A stretch of DNA of 45,485 nt from Burkholderia ambifaria (GTDB lineage Bacteria; Pseudomonadota; Gammaproteobacteria; Burkholderiales; Burkholderiaceae): assembly GCF_001443045.1 (NCBI RefSeq), contig NZ_LKPJ01000031.1, positions 1 to 45,485 of the forward strand. Direction: 5' to 3'. The notes below the pieces were generated by a model. It was not told where the DNA came from and did no database searches. It saw only the letters and a program-made list of their open reading frames with translations. Within the stretch, counting starts at the first letter, position 1. Every line of letters starts with the position of its first letter. A program made the translations under genes and the position numbers. This document shows, piece by piece, positions 17,257 through 24,931 of the stretch.

Positions 17257-18444
17257 CTACGCCATCGACACGACGCTGTTCAGCAGCGTCTTCACGAGTA
17301 CGGCCTGCCGCGTCGCGCCCGTCTTCGCGAAGATGCCGCGCAGGTGCGCGCGGGCGGTGTTCTTCGTGATGCCGGTCGCGGCGGCCGCTTCGTCGAGCGT
17401 CAGGCCGTCGACGAGCAGCAGCGCGATCTCGGTTTCCATCGGCGTGAGCCGGAACAGCCGGTGCAGCATGTCGCGCGAGGTCTGCGGCGACGACGCCGGA
17501 TCGCGCACGAACACCGCGACGGCCGGCCGGTGCTGGCGGTCCTCCGCGCCGCGATACGGCGCGAGCGGGCGCAGCAGCACGTTCAACGGCATCGCGCCGC
17601 CGGGGCGCGACAGCGTGGTGGCCTCGATGCGACCGAGCGCGCCCGCGCGGAAATGCTCGAGCGCGGCCTGCAGCGCCTTCTGCAGCCGGCGCTCGTCGAG
17701 CGGGCACGACGCATGAAGCCGTTCCTGGCGCAGGCACAGGCCGTCCTGCTGCTCGATCAGCCGCTCGGCGATGCGGTTGTGCTTGATCACTCGGCCGTCC
17801 TCGTCGAGGATCGCGGTGCCGACGTCGAGCCTGTCGACCGTGCCCGCGTACAGCGCGCGCTCGGCGTCGAGCACGTCGAGCGCCGCGTGCAGTTCGACCG
17901 CGCGCTGCAGGTGCGGCAGCAGCGTCGCGACCTGCGCGCGTTCGGCCGCGTCGAAATCGCGGCCGCGATGCGCGCGGTTCACGAAGAACGCGCACTCGAC
18001 ACCGCGCTCGCCGCGCAGGTTCGCGCCCAGGATGAAGCGCAGGTCGAGCGGCTGCAGGTACTGCCGGTAGAAATCGTGCGAGCACCACCGGGTGGCGCCG
18101 AACAGCCCGTCGGCCGTGAACACCTGGCCGGGCGGCTGGTCGAGAAACGGGCACAGTGCGTAGAACTGCTCGCTGTACGATGGTTCGCCGGGCAGCAGCG
18201 GGCCATGGGCCGATGCGTTGATGATGAGCCCGCGCCGCGAGCCGCCGGGGTTGCGCAGCACGAGCGTCGTGAAGCTCGCATCGAGCCGCGCGCGCATCGC
18301 TTCCAGGAAGCCCGCCCACGGCGTCGTTTCGGACGGGCCCTGATAGATGAGCCCGAGCCACGCGCTGAGTTCGCGGGCCGTCCATGCCGCGTCGTCGAAA
18401 CCGTCGTGTGCGGCCGTGTCATCGGGCGCCAGCGCGATCCGCAT
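17257..18444 (-). CDS. LuxR-type helix-turn-helix regulator
   Basis: A 395-residue protein. The C-terminal LuxR-type DNA-binding domain begins near residue 333 (LTPMETEIALLLVDGLTLDE, then AAAATGITKNTARAHLRGIF and AKTGATRQA). The first 320 residues are probably PAS- or GAF-like sensing regions; the middle part LDVGTAILDEDGRVIKHNRIAE looks like a PAS core. No receiver Asp signature or autoinducer-binding set is obvious, so it may be a stand-alone sensor. An AGGAG ribosome site precedes ATG 18444. It lies just downstream of cysNC on the same strand, and a weaker copy of the motif found before the sulfation genes is about 65 bp upstream of its start. It is the obvious candidate regulator of the neighbouring sulfation genes. 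Confidence 0.88.
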   Translation of the reverse strand: MRIALAPDDTAAHDGFDDAAWTARELSAWLGLIYQGPSETTPWAGFLEAMRARLDASFTTLVLRNPGGSRRGLIINASAHGPLLPGEPSYSEQFYALCPFLDQPPGQVFTADGLFGATRWCSHDFYRQYLQPLDLRFILGANLRGERGVECAFFVNRAHRGRDFDAAERAQVATLLPHLQRAVELHAALDVLDAERALYAGTVDRLDVGTAILDEDGRVIKHNRIAERLIEQQDGLCLRQERLHASCPLDERRLQKALQAALEHFRAGALGRIEATTLSRPGGAMPLNVLLRPLAPYRGAEDRQHRPAVAVFVRDPASSPQTSRDMLHRLFRLTPMETEIALLLVDGLTLDEAAAATGITKNTARAHLRGIFAKTGATRQAVLVKTLLNSVVSMA

Positions 18445-18502
18445 GCTCGTGTTCTCCTGGGTCGAGGTGAATGCTTCCGGCCCAGCATACCGACCGGCCA
18501 GC

Positions 18503-18539
18503 GGCCCGCGTCATCCGAACGGAGTAGACGACGCGGGCC
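18503..18539. repeat. 10-bp inverted repeat after cysNC, before luxR
   Basis: GGCCCGCGTC (18503-18512) and GACGCGGGCC (18530-18539) are perfect complements over a 17-nt loop. It is placed to act as a hairpin at the 3' end of cysNC, but there is no T-run, so an intrinsic terminator is uncertain. The loop carries the weak copy of the sulfation motif. Confidence 0.6.
18509..18528 (-). promoter_or_regulatory. Weak copy of the shared sulfation-cluster motif, upstream of luxR
   Basis: Read toward luxR it is TCTACTCCGTTCGGATGACG, matching the stronger copy before the DUF1214 gene at 12 of 20 positions, including the TCC-n(3)-CGGA core. It ends about 65 bp before the LuxR start. On its own it would not be convincing; position and orientation support it. 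Confidence 0.35.
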
Positions 18540-18567
18540 GTGGCCGTGCGGCGGTGCTTGTGCTGCC

Positions 18568-20499
18568 TTATGTCGCCGATACCGCTGATACCGCGCGTTC
18601 GCGCAGCAGGTACGCGACGATGCGGTCCGCCGCGGCTTCCGGCGACTCCGTCACCGTATCGACGCGCAGTTCGGGCTGCGCGGGCGGCTCGTACGGCGAG
18701 TCGATGCCCGTGAAGTGCTTCAGCTCGCCCTTGCGCGCCTTCTTGTACAGGCCCTTCGGATCGCGCTCCTCGGCGACCGCGAGCGGCGTATCGACGAACA
18801 CCTCGACGAACTCGTCTGGGCCGACCAGCGCGCGTGCCATCTCGCGTTCGGCGCGGAACGGCGAGATGAACGACACGAGCGCGATGAGCCCGGCATCGAG
18901 CATTAGCCGCGCGACTTCGGCCACGCGCCGGATGTTCTCCACGCGATCGGCCTCGGTGAAGCCGAGATCGCGGTTGAGCCCGTGCCGCACGTTGTCGCCG
19001 TCGAGCAGGTAGGTGTGCTTGCCGAGCGCATGCAGCCGCTGTTCGACGAGGTTCGCGATCGTCGACTTGCCCGCGCCCGACAGCCCGGTCAGCCACACGA
19101 TGCGCGGCGTCTGCGCCTTCTGCACCGCGCGCGCGTCGCGGTCGACGTCGACGGCCTGCCAGTGCACGTTGTGCGCGCGGCGCAGCGCGAAGTGCAGCAT
19201 CCCGGCGCCGACCGTGTCGTTGGTGAAGCGGTCGATCACGATGAAGCCGCCGGTGTGGCGGTTCCGGTCGTACGGATCGAACGCGACCGGCCGGTCGAAG
19301 CTCAGGTTGCACACGCCGATCTCGTTCAGTGCGAGCGTGCGCGCGGCGAGATGCTCGCGCGTGTTCACGTCGATCTTGTACTTCGGCGTCGCGCAGGTCG
19401 CGCCGACCGTCTGCGTGCCGAGCTTCACGAGATACGGCCGGCCCGGCAGCAGCGGTTCGTCGTGCATCCACACGAGCGTCGCCTCGAACTGGTCGGCCAC
19501 TTCCGGCGGCGCGTCGGCACGCGCGATCATGTCGCCGCGGCTGATGTCGATTTCGTCGGCGAGCGTGAGCGTCACCGCTTCGCCGGCGCGCGCGACGTCG
19601 GCTTCGCCGGCCGGCGTGATCACCGACGCGACGCGGCTTTCCTTGCCGGCCGGCAGCACGCGCACGCGTTCGCCGACGCGGACTTCGCCCGACACGATGC
19701 TGCCGGCATAGCCGCGGAAGTTCAGGTGCGGACGGTTGACCCATTGCACTGGCAACCGGAACGGCTCGTCGCGCGTCACGCGCTCGACGAGCGGCAGCGT
19801 GTCGAGATGCTGCATCAACGTCGGGCCCGCGTACCACGGCATCCGCGCACCTGGCGCGATCACGTTGTCGCCGCGCAGCGCGGACATCGGAATGCTGACG
19901 ATATCCGCGAGACCGAGCTCGGCCGCGAACGCGCGATACTCGGCGTCGATGCGCTCGAACACCGTGCGGTCGTAGTCGACCAGGTCCATCTTGTTGATCG
20001 CGAGCACGACGCGCTTGATGCCGATCAGCGCGACGAGGTGGCTGTGGCGGCGCGTTTGCGTGAGCACGCCCTTGCGCGCGTCGATCAGGATCACTGCCAG
20101 ATCGGCGGTCGACGCGCCGGTGATCATGTTGCGCGTGTACTGTTCGTGGCCGGGCGTATCGGCGACGATGAACTTGCGCCGCTCGGTCGCGAAGAAGCGG
20201 TATGCGACGTCGATCGTGATCCCTTGTTCGCGCTCGGCCGACAGGCCGTCGACGAGCAGCGCGAAATCGAGCTCGCCGCCTTGCGTGCCGATCTTCTTCG
20301 AATCGGCCTCGAGCTGGGTGAGCTGATCGTCGAACAGCATGTTCGATTCGTAGAGCAGGCGGCCGATCAGCGTGCTCTTGCCGTCGTCGACGCTGCCGCA
20401 GGTGATGAAACGCAGCAGGTCCTTCGTCTGCGCATCGTCGGCGTGCATGTCGGGCGTCGCGTGCGTGCGCGTGTCGGGCGCGGTGAGAACGTGTGCCAT
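18568..20499 (-). CDS. cysNC: Fused sulfate adenylyltransferase subunit 1 / adenylylsulfate kinase (CysNC, NodQ-like)
   Basis: A 643-residue bifunctional enzyme. The N-terminal GTPase part has the P-loop GSVDDGKST (35-43), DTPGHEQ (114-120) and NKMD (169-172), followed by EF-Tu-like beta domains; it powers ATP sulfurylase together with CysD. From about residue 463 comes an APS kinase with P-loop GLSGAGKST (472-480) and DGDNVRHGLNRDLGF, which phosphorylates APS to PAPS. The overall result is sulfate to PAPS in the cytoplasm. It follows cysD with a one-base overlap (TGATG). In rhizobia NodPQ of this type feed sulfotransferases; here a sulfotransferase is encoded across the divergent promoter. 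No sulfite-forming PAPS reductase is nearby, favouring a role in sulfation rather than cysteine synthesis. Confidence 0.94.
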   Translation of the reverse strand: MAHVLTAPDTRTHATPDMHADDAQTKDLLRFITCGSVDDGKSTLIGRLLYESNMLFDDQLTQLEADSKKIGTQGGELDFALLVDGLSAEREQGITIDVAYRFFATERRKFIVADTPGHEQYTRNMITGASTADLAVILIDARKGVLTQTRRHSHLVALIGIKRVVLAINKMDLVDYDRTVFERIDAEYRAFAAELGLADIVSIPMSALRGDNVIAPGARMPWYAGPTLMQHLDTLPLVERVTRDEPFRLPVQWVNRPHLNFRGYAGSIVSGEVRVGERVRVLPAGKESRVASVITPAGEADVARAGEAVTLTLADEIDISRGDMIARADAPPEVADQFEATLVWMHDEPLLPGRPYLVKLGTQTVGATCATPKYKIDVNTREHLAARTLALNEIGVCNLSFDRPVAFDPYDRNRHTGGFIVIDRFTNDTVGAGMLHFALRRAHNVHWQAVDVDRDARAVQKAQTPRIVWLTGLSGAGKSTIANLVEQRLHALGKHTYLLDGDNVRHGLNRDLGFTEADRVENIRRVAEVARLMLDAGLIALVSFISPFRAEREMARALVGPDEFVEVFVDTPLAVAEERDPKGLYKKARKGELKHFTGIDSPYEPPAQPELRVDTVTESPEAAADRIVAYLLRERAVSAVSAT

Positions 20500-21395
20500 C
20501 AGAAATATCCCTCCTGTTTCTTCTTTTCCATCGAACCGGCTGAATCGCTGTCGATCAGCCGTCCCTGGCGCTCGGACGTGCGCGTGTCGCGCATCTCCTG
20601 CAGGATGTCGTCGAGCGATGTCGCGTCACTGTCGATCGCGCCCGTCAGCGGATAGCAGCCGAGCGTGCGAAAGCGCACCTTGCGCATCTGCGGCACTTCG
20701 CCTTCGCGCAGCGGCAGGCGTTCGTCGTCGACCATGATCAGTGCGCCGTCGCGCTCGACCACCGGCCGTTCCTTCGCGTAGTAGAGCGGCACGATCGGAA
20801 TATCGTGCAGCCGGATGTACTGCCAGATGTCGAGTTCGGTCCAGTTGGAAATCGGGAACACGCGCAGGCTTTCGCCCTTGCGCTTGCGCGCGTTGTACAG
20901 CGACCAGAGTTCGGGACGCTGGCGCTTCGGATCCCAGCGATGCTGCTCCGAGCGCAGCGATACGATGCGCTCCTTCGCGCGCGATTTCTCCTCGTCGCGG
21001 CGCGCCCCGCCGAACGCGGCGTCGAAGCCGTAGTGGTCGAGCGCCTGCTTGAGCCCTTGGGTCTTCCACACGTCGGTGTGCACGGCCGAGCCATGCGTGA
21101 ACGGATTGATGTCGTTCGACACGCCATCCGGGTTCACGTGCACGCGCAGGTCGAGGCCGAGGCGCTCGGCCGTCTCGTCGCGAAACGCGATCATCTCGCG
21201 GAACTTCCACGTCGTATCGACGTGCAGCAGCGGAAAGGGCGGCCTGGCCGGGTAGAACGCCTTCATCGCCAGATGCAGCATGACCGAGCTGTCCTTGCCG
21301 ATCGAATAGAGCATCACCGGGTTTTCGCTTTCCGCGACCACCTCGCGCATGATGTGGATGCTTTCGGCCTCCAGTCGCTCCAAGTGGGTCAACAT
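20499..21395 (-). CDS. cysD: Sulfate adenylyltransferase subunit 2
   Basis: A 298-residue catalytic subunit of ATP sulfurylase. The PP-loop is YSIGKDSSVML (about residues 30-40), and family signatures HVDTTWKFREMI and GGARRDEEKSRAKERI are present, with RPELW and FPISNWTELDIWQYI further on. With CysN it converts sulfate and ATP to APS. Its start at 21395 (MLTHLERLEAES) has a GGAGACG sequence upstream on the minus strand; longer in-frame starts reach into the promoter palindrome and are not credible. It opens the cysD-cysNC operon and is divergent from the DUF1214/sulfotransferase operon. Confidence 0.95.
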   Translation of the reverse strand: MLTHLERLEAESIHIMREVVAESENPVMLYSIGKDSSVMLHLAMKAFYPARPPFPLLHVDTTWKFREMIAFRDETAERLGLDLRVHVNPDGVSNDINPFTHGSAVHTDVWKTQGLKQALDHYGFDAAFGGARRDEEKSRAKERIVSLRSEQHRWDPKRQRPELWSLYNARKRKGESLRVFPISNWTELDIWQYIRLHDIPIVPLYYAKERPVVERDGALIMVDDERLPLREGEVPQMRKVRFRTLGCYPLTGAIDSDATSLDDILQEMRDTRTSERQGRLIDSDSAGSMEKKKQEGYF

Positions 21396-21484
21396 CGTTC
21401 GTCTCCTTGTTTCATGCCGGCGCCGCGCGACATGTGCGGCGTTTCGTGCATGACGCCAAGGTATCGAGCGAGGGTGGTGCCGCT

Positions 21485-21504
21485 CTTCGTCCGGGTGGAC
21501 TAGG
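21485..21504 (-). promoter_or_regulatory. Shared sulfation-cluster motif upstream of cysD
   Basis: Read toward cysD the sequence is CCTAGTCCACCCGGACGAAG. It ends 90 bp before the cysD start. The central GTCC-n4-GGAC is palindromic, as for a dimeric regulator. Its 18-base core is identical to the copy before the DUF1214 gene. Confidence 0.6.
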
Positions 21505-21706
21505 GCCTGTTCCGGCCAGCCCCACAAGTCATTTTTTCGATCAGGGGAACGTGCTTTGCCGGCCGCATTGGGGCGTCGCGCGTCGCTTGTTTGGCTCGGC
21601 CAAACGGCACTCCGCGCTCCTTGCACTGCGTCCGGCAACGCACGTTCTCAAGTCCGTCATTGGCCGGAACAGGCGCTGCCCCGGCGCGGCCGTGCAGCGG
21701 ATCTTT

Positions 21707-21727
21707 CCTTAGTCCACCCGGACGAAG
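21707..21727 (+). promoter_or_regulatory. Shared sulfation-cluster motif upstream of the DUF1214 operon
   Basis: CTTAGTCCACCCGGACGAAG at 21708-21727 (preceded by C) ends 55 bp before ATG 21783, a usual distance for an activator or promoter element. It is oriented toward the gene in the same way as the other copies. Confidence 0.6.
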
Positions 21728-21782
21728 TGGCGCGCGCGGCGCTCGCTTAAGGTGAGCGCTCGACCATCGGCGGAGACGACAC

Positions 21783-22892
21783 ATGACGGACGACACACGT
21801 GCCACGCAATTGCTTTCGGGCCAGACCTGGGCCGATTTCTGCGACACCCTGAAACGCAGCGGACAGCAGATCCTGCGCGCCGAGGCGCCGGACGATCCGC
21901 TTACGCGTGCGGAAGGTTTCCGCTATCTGAGCCGGCTGATGCGCATCGCGCTCGAAATGCACGTCGAGTTCGCGGACGGCGCGTGGCCCGGCTTCTTCTC
22001 GCCGTCGCACGAGACCGCGAAGATCGGTGCCGACAATCCCGACAACCTGTACCAGTACGCGCGCCTCGACGGCCGCTGCGAATATCGCGTGACGGGGCAG
22101 CGCGGCACGGTCGCATACCTGAGCTTCGGCACGCAGAAGGGCGGCTACGAGACGGACGGCAAGATGCTGCAGACAGGCTTTCTCGATGCGAAGCAGCTCG
22201 AGATCGCACCGGACGGCAGCTTCGAGATCGTGCTGAGCGAGACGCCACGCGCGGGCAACTGGGTTCGCATGGAGCCGGGCACGAACGCGCTGCTGGTGCG
22301 CCAGACTTTCCTCGACCGGCGCGCGGAGACGCCGGCGCAACTGAAGATCGCGCGCATCGGTGCCGACGATCGCCCGGCGCCGCTCGATGCGCTCGCGCTG
22401 CAGGGCGGCCTCGCGCGCGCCGCGCAGTTCGTCGAGCAGACGTCGAAGCTGTTCGCCGACTGGGCCGCGAGCTACGGGGCGCACGTGAACGCGCTGCCGC
22501 CCGCGGACCAGGCGCTGTGCCAGGCGGTCGGTGGCGATCCGAACATCTACTACTACCACTCGCGCTGGTCGCTGGCCGACGACGAGGCGCTTGTGATCGA
22601 CGTCGACACGGTGCCCGACTGCGATTTCTGGAACGTGCAGCTCAACAACTACTGGATGGAGTCGCTCGACTACCGGCACTTCGACATCTGCGTGAACAAG
22701 CACGGCGCGCGGCGGAATGCCGACGGCGGCGTGACGGTGGTGGTCGCCGCGTCGCGGCCGGGCGACGCGAACTGGCTCGATACGGCCGGGCATCGTACCG
22801 GCACGATCTGCTGGCGCTGGGTCGGCGCCGCGCAGCCGGTGCATCCGCGCACGCGCGTCGTCAAGCTCGCCACGCTGAAGGAGGCCGCATGA
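21783..22892 (+). CDS. DUF1214 domain protein
   Basis: A 369-residue soluble protein of unknown function; the C-terminal half carries the DUF1214 features YYHSRWSLADDEALVIDV and CDFWNVQLNNYWMESLDYR, and ends with GTICWRWVGAAQPVHPRTRVV. There is no signal peptide, so it is probably cytoplasmic. A GGAGACGAC ribosome site precedes ATG 21783. The stop overlaps the sulfotransferase start (ATGA), a strong sign of coupled translation and shared function. DUF1214 genes occur near lipid and steroid genes in other bacteria, but no reaction has been assigned that I can name. It opens the sulfotransferase operon and so is probably involved in making or handling the acceptor molecule. Confidence 0.82.
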   Translation: MTDDTRATQLLSGQTWADFCDTLKRSGQQILRAEAPDDPLTRAEGFRYLSRLMRIALEMHVEFADGAWPGFFSPSHETAKIGADNPDNLYQYARLDGRCEYRVTGQRGTVAYLSFGTQKGGYETDGKMLQTGFLDAKQLEIAPDGSFEIVLSETPRAGNWVRMEPGTNALLVRQTFLDRRAETPAQLKIARIGADDRPAPLDALALQGGLARAAQFVEQTSKLFADWAASYGAHVNALPPADQALCQAVGGDPNIYYYHSRWSLADDEALVIDVDTVPDCDFWNVQLNNYWMESLDYRHFDICVNKHGARRNADGGVTVVVAASRPGDANWLDTAGHRTGTICWRWVGAAQPVHPRTRVVKLATLKEAA

Positions 22893-24082
22893 ACGCGCCG
22901 CTCGACCCGATCCGCACGCAGCTCGACGCCGACGGGCTGATCGCCGAGGCCGTGTCGCGCACGGGCGGGCTCACCGCGTTCGGCGACGGGCCGTATCGCG
23001 ACGCGCTCGACGTGATGTGCGCATCGCTGGTCGACGATGCGAACCTGTCCGCGCGCGGCGTGGAGATGATGCGCGAGAAGCTCGTCGGCCAGCTCGTGAA
23101 CCGGCTCGTCGTCGAGGATTACTTCCGTCGCCATCCGGAGATCGCCGACATCGAGATCGACGATCCGCTCGTGATCGTCGGGCTGCCGCGCACCGGCACG
23201 ACACTGCTGCAGCGGCTGCTCGCCGTTGATCCGCGCTTTCATTCGGCCGCGTGGTGGGAGACGCGCTATCCGGCGCCGCTCGCCGGCGAGACGCTCGACG
23301 CGCCGACCGTGCGCATCGCGCGCGCGCAGGCCGAGGTGGCGACGATGATCGACTGCATTCCGCAGATCCTGACAATTCATCCGCTCGATGCGATGCTCGC
23401 CGACGAAGAGTTCATGCTGATGGAGCATTCGTTCGTGTGCGCGATGGATTCGTACGCGAACGTGCCGACCTATACGGCATGGCTCGCGAAGCAGGACCTG
23501 ACGCCGGTCTATGTGTACCTGAAGCGGATGCTGCAGTTCCTGCAATGGCAGAAGGTGCAGCGCGGCGTAGCGCCGGCCGAGCGCTGGCTGCTGAAGACGC
23601 CGCAGCACCTGCATGCGCTCGACGTGCTGTGCCGCGTGTTCCCGCGCGCGCAGGTGGTGCTCACGCACCGCGACCCGGCGCAGACGATTCCGTCGATGGC
23701 GAGCATGGCGCACACGCTGTGGCAGATGTATGCGGACGACCCGGATCCGCGCACGGTCGGCGCGCAGTGGAACGCGGGGATGGCGCGCGCGATCGGCGCG
23801 GCGATGGCGGCGCGCGACGCGCTGCCGGCCGAGCGGTTTCTCGACGTGCGTTTCGAGGAGACCGTATCGAATCCGCTCGGCGTCGCGCAAGCCGTGTACC
23901 GCTTTGCCGGCATGTCGCTCGATGCACGGCAGCGCGCGGCGATGACGGACTGGATGGCGCGCAATGGCCGCGACAAGCGCGCCGCGCACGACTATTCGAT
24001 CGCGCGCTTCGGCTTCACCGATGCGCAACTGGCGCGCGACTTCGCCGCGTATCGCGCGCGGCACCTGCAGGCGGCCGGCTGA
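22889..24082 (+). CDS. Sulfotransferase family protein
   Basis: A 397-residue PAPS-dependent sulfotransferase. The 5'-phosphosulfate loop is IVGLPRTGTTLLQRL (PRTGTT at 100-105), and the 3'-phosphate region includes LKTPQHLHALD (235-245) and VVLTHRDPAQTIPSM (256-270), where HRDP replaces the more usual RxP pattern in the same place. The fold belongs to the Sulfotransfer_3 group, members of which transfer sulfate to hydroxyls of lipids, carbohydrates or small metabolites. There is no signal or membrane segment. It starts at ATG 22889, overlapping the DUF1214 stop. The acceptor is unknown; co-localisation with cysD-cysNC indicates local PAPS supply. Confidence 0.9.
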   Translation: MNAPLDPIRTQLDADGLIAEAVSRTGGLTAFGDGPYRDALDVMCASLVDDANLSARGVEMMREKLVGQLVNRLVVEDYFRRHPEIADIEIDDPLVIVGLPRTGTTLLQRLLAVDPRFHSAAWWETRYPAPLAGETLDAPTVRIARAQAEVATMIDCIPQILTIHPLDAMLADEEFMLMEHSFVCAMDSYANVPTYTAWLAKQDLTPVYVYLKRMLQFLQWQKVQRGVAPAERWLLKTPQHLHALDVLCRVFPRAQVVLTHRDPAQTIPSMASMAHTLWQMYADDPDPRTVGAQWNAGMARAIGAAMAARDALPAERFLDVRFEETVSNPLGVAQAVYRFAGMSLDARQRAAMTDWMARNGRDKRAAHDYSIARFGFTDAQLARDFAAYRARHLQAAG

Positions 24083-24122
24083 CGGCGCACGCGTGGGACC
24101 AACGACAACCAGGAGACAAACC

Positions 24123-24914
24123 ATGTTGCTGAAGGACAAGATCGTCGTGATTTCCGGGATCGGGCCGGGGCTCGGTGTGAAGCTTGCCGTCGAGGCGGCG
24201 CGCGAGGGTGCGTGCGGCGTCGTCGTCGCGGCACGCACGATGGAGAAGCTCGACGATGCGGAGGCACGGATCCGCGAACTCGGTGTGGCGTGCGACGTGC
24301 TGAAGGTGCGCACCGACATCGCCGAGCGCGCGCAGTGCCGCCGACTCGCGACGCAGGCGGTCGAGCGCTTCGGCCGGATCGACGCGCTCGTGAACAGCGC
24401 ATTCGTGCACGGCACGTTTCCGGAGGCGGTCGAGGAAGCCGATCTCGACGGCTGGCGCGCGGTGTTCGACACCAATGTGTTCGGCACGATGACGCTCACG
24501 CAGGAAATCGTGCCGCACATGAAGCGGCACAAGCGCGGCGCGATCGTGATGATCAACACGCAGGCAACCCGCAAGCCGTTTGCAGGGGAATCGGGCTACG
24601 CTGTATCGAAGGGCGCGCTCGCGGTTGCGGCAAAATACCTGGCGCGCGAGCTCGGCGTGCACGGAATCCGCGCGAACAGCATCCACATGGGGTGGATGTG
24701 GGGCGTGCCGACGCAGACGTATTTCCGGCAGGCGGCAGCCGAGTACGGGATGACGGAGGAGGAGATCGTCGCGCCGATCGCATCGAACATCGCGCTCGCG
24801 AAGCTGCCGACCGACGACGATTGCGCACGCGCGGCACTGTTTCTCGCGTCGGATTATGCGAATGCGGTGACCGGCGCGACGCTGGATGCGAACGGCGGCG
24901 ATTTCATGCCCTGA
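24123..24914 (+). CDS. Short-chain dehydrogenase/reductase, atypical
   Basis: A 263-residue SDR with a Rossmann cofactor site SGIGPGLG (11-18), a catalytic YAVSK (Tyr159, Lys163) and a C-terminal DANGGDFMP typical of the family. Two classical elements differ: NNAG appears as NSAF (91-94), and Thr146 sits where the catalytic Ser is expected. It probably oxidises a hydroxyl or reduces a ketone using NAD(P), and may build or remove the hydroxyl that is sulfated. A good AGGAG ribosome site precedes ATG 24123, 40 bp after the sulfotransferase stop. It is in one direction with the sulfotransferase and the DHH gene. Confidence 0.88.
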   Translation: MLLKDKIVVISGIGPGLGVKLAVEAAREGACGVVVAARTMEKLDDAEARIRELGVACDVLKVRTDIAERAQCRRLATQAVERFGRIDALVNSAFVHGTFPEAVEEADLDGWRAVFDTNVFGTMTLTQEIVPHMKRHKRGAIVMINTQATRKPFAGESGYAVSKGALAVAAKYLARELGVHGIRANSIHMGWMWGVPTQTYFRQAAAEYGMTEEEIVAPIASNIALAKLPTDDDCARAALFLASDYANAVTGATLDANGGDFMP

Positions 24915-24931
24915 GGATGGAGCAACGAATC

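Larger units (their letters stand above)
21485..21727. repeat. Large imperfect palindrome forming the cysD / DUF1214 divergent promoter
   Basis: The 387-base gap between the two starts holds nested inverted arms: an 18-base exact outer pair (21485-21502 and 21710-21727), a 14-base exact pair GCCTGTTCCGGCCA (21505-21518 and 21661-21674), a 25-base pair with about 21 matches (21547-21571 and 21623-21647), and a central hairpin GTTTGGC-TCG-GCCAAAC (21589-21605). The inner two pairs share a centre at 21597; outer ones are shifted by small indels. It looks like an inverted duplication of one promoter, giving each operon a copy. Confidence 0.8.

Noticed and set aside
18503..18539. Intrinsic terminator for cysNC
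   Set aside because: Perfect stem but no T-run on the minus strand; left as an inverted repeat.
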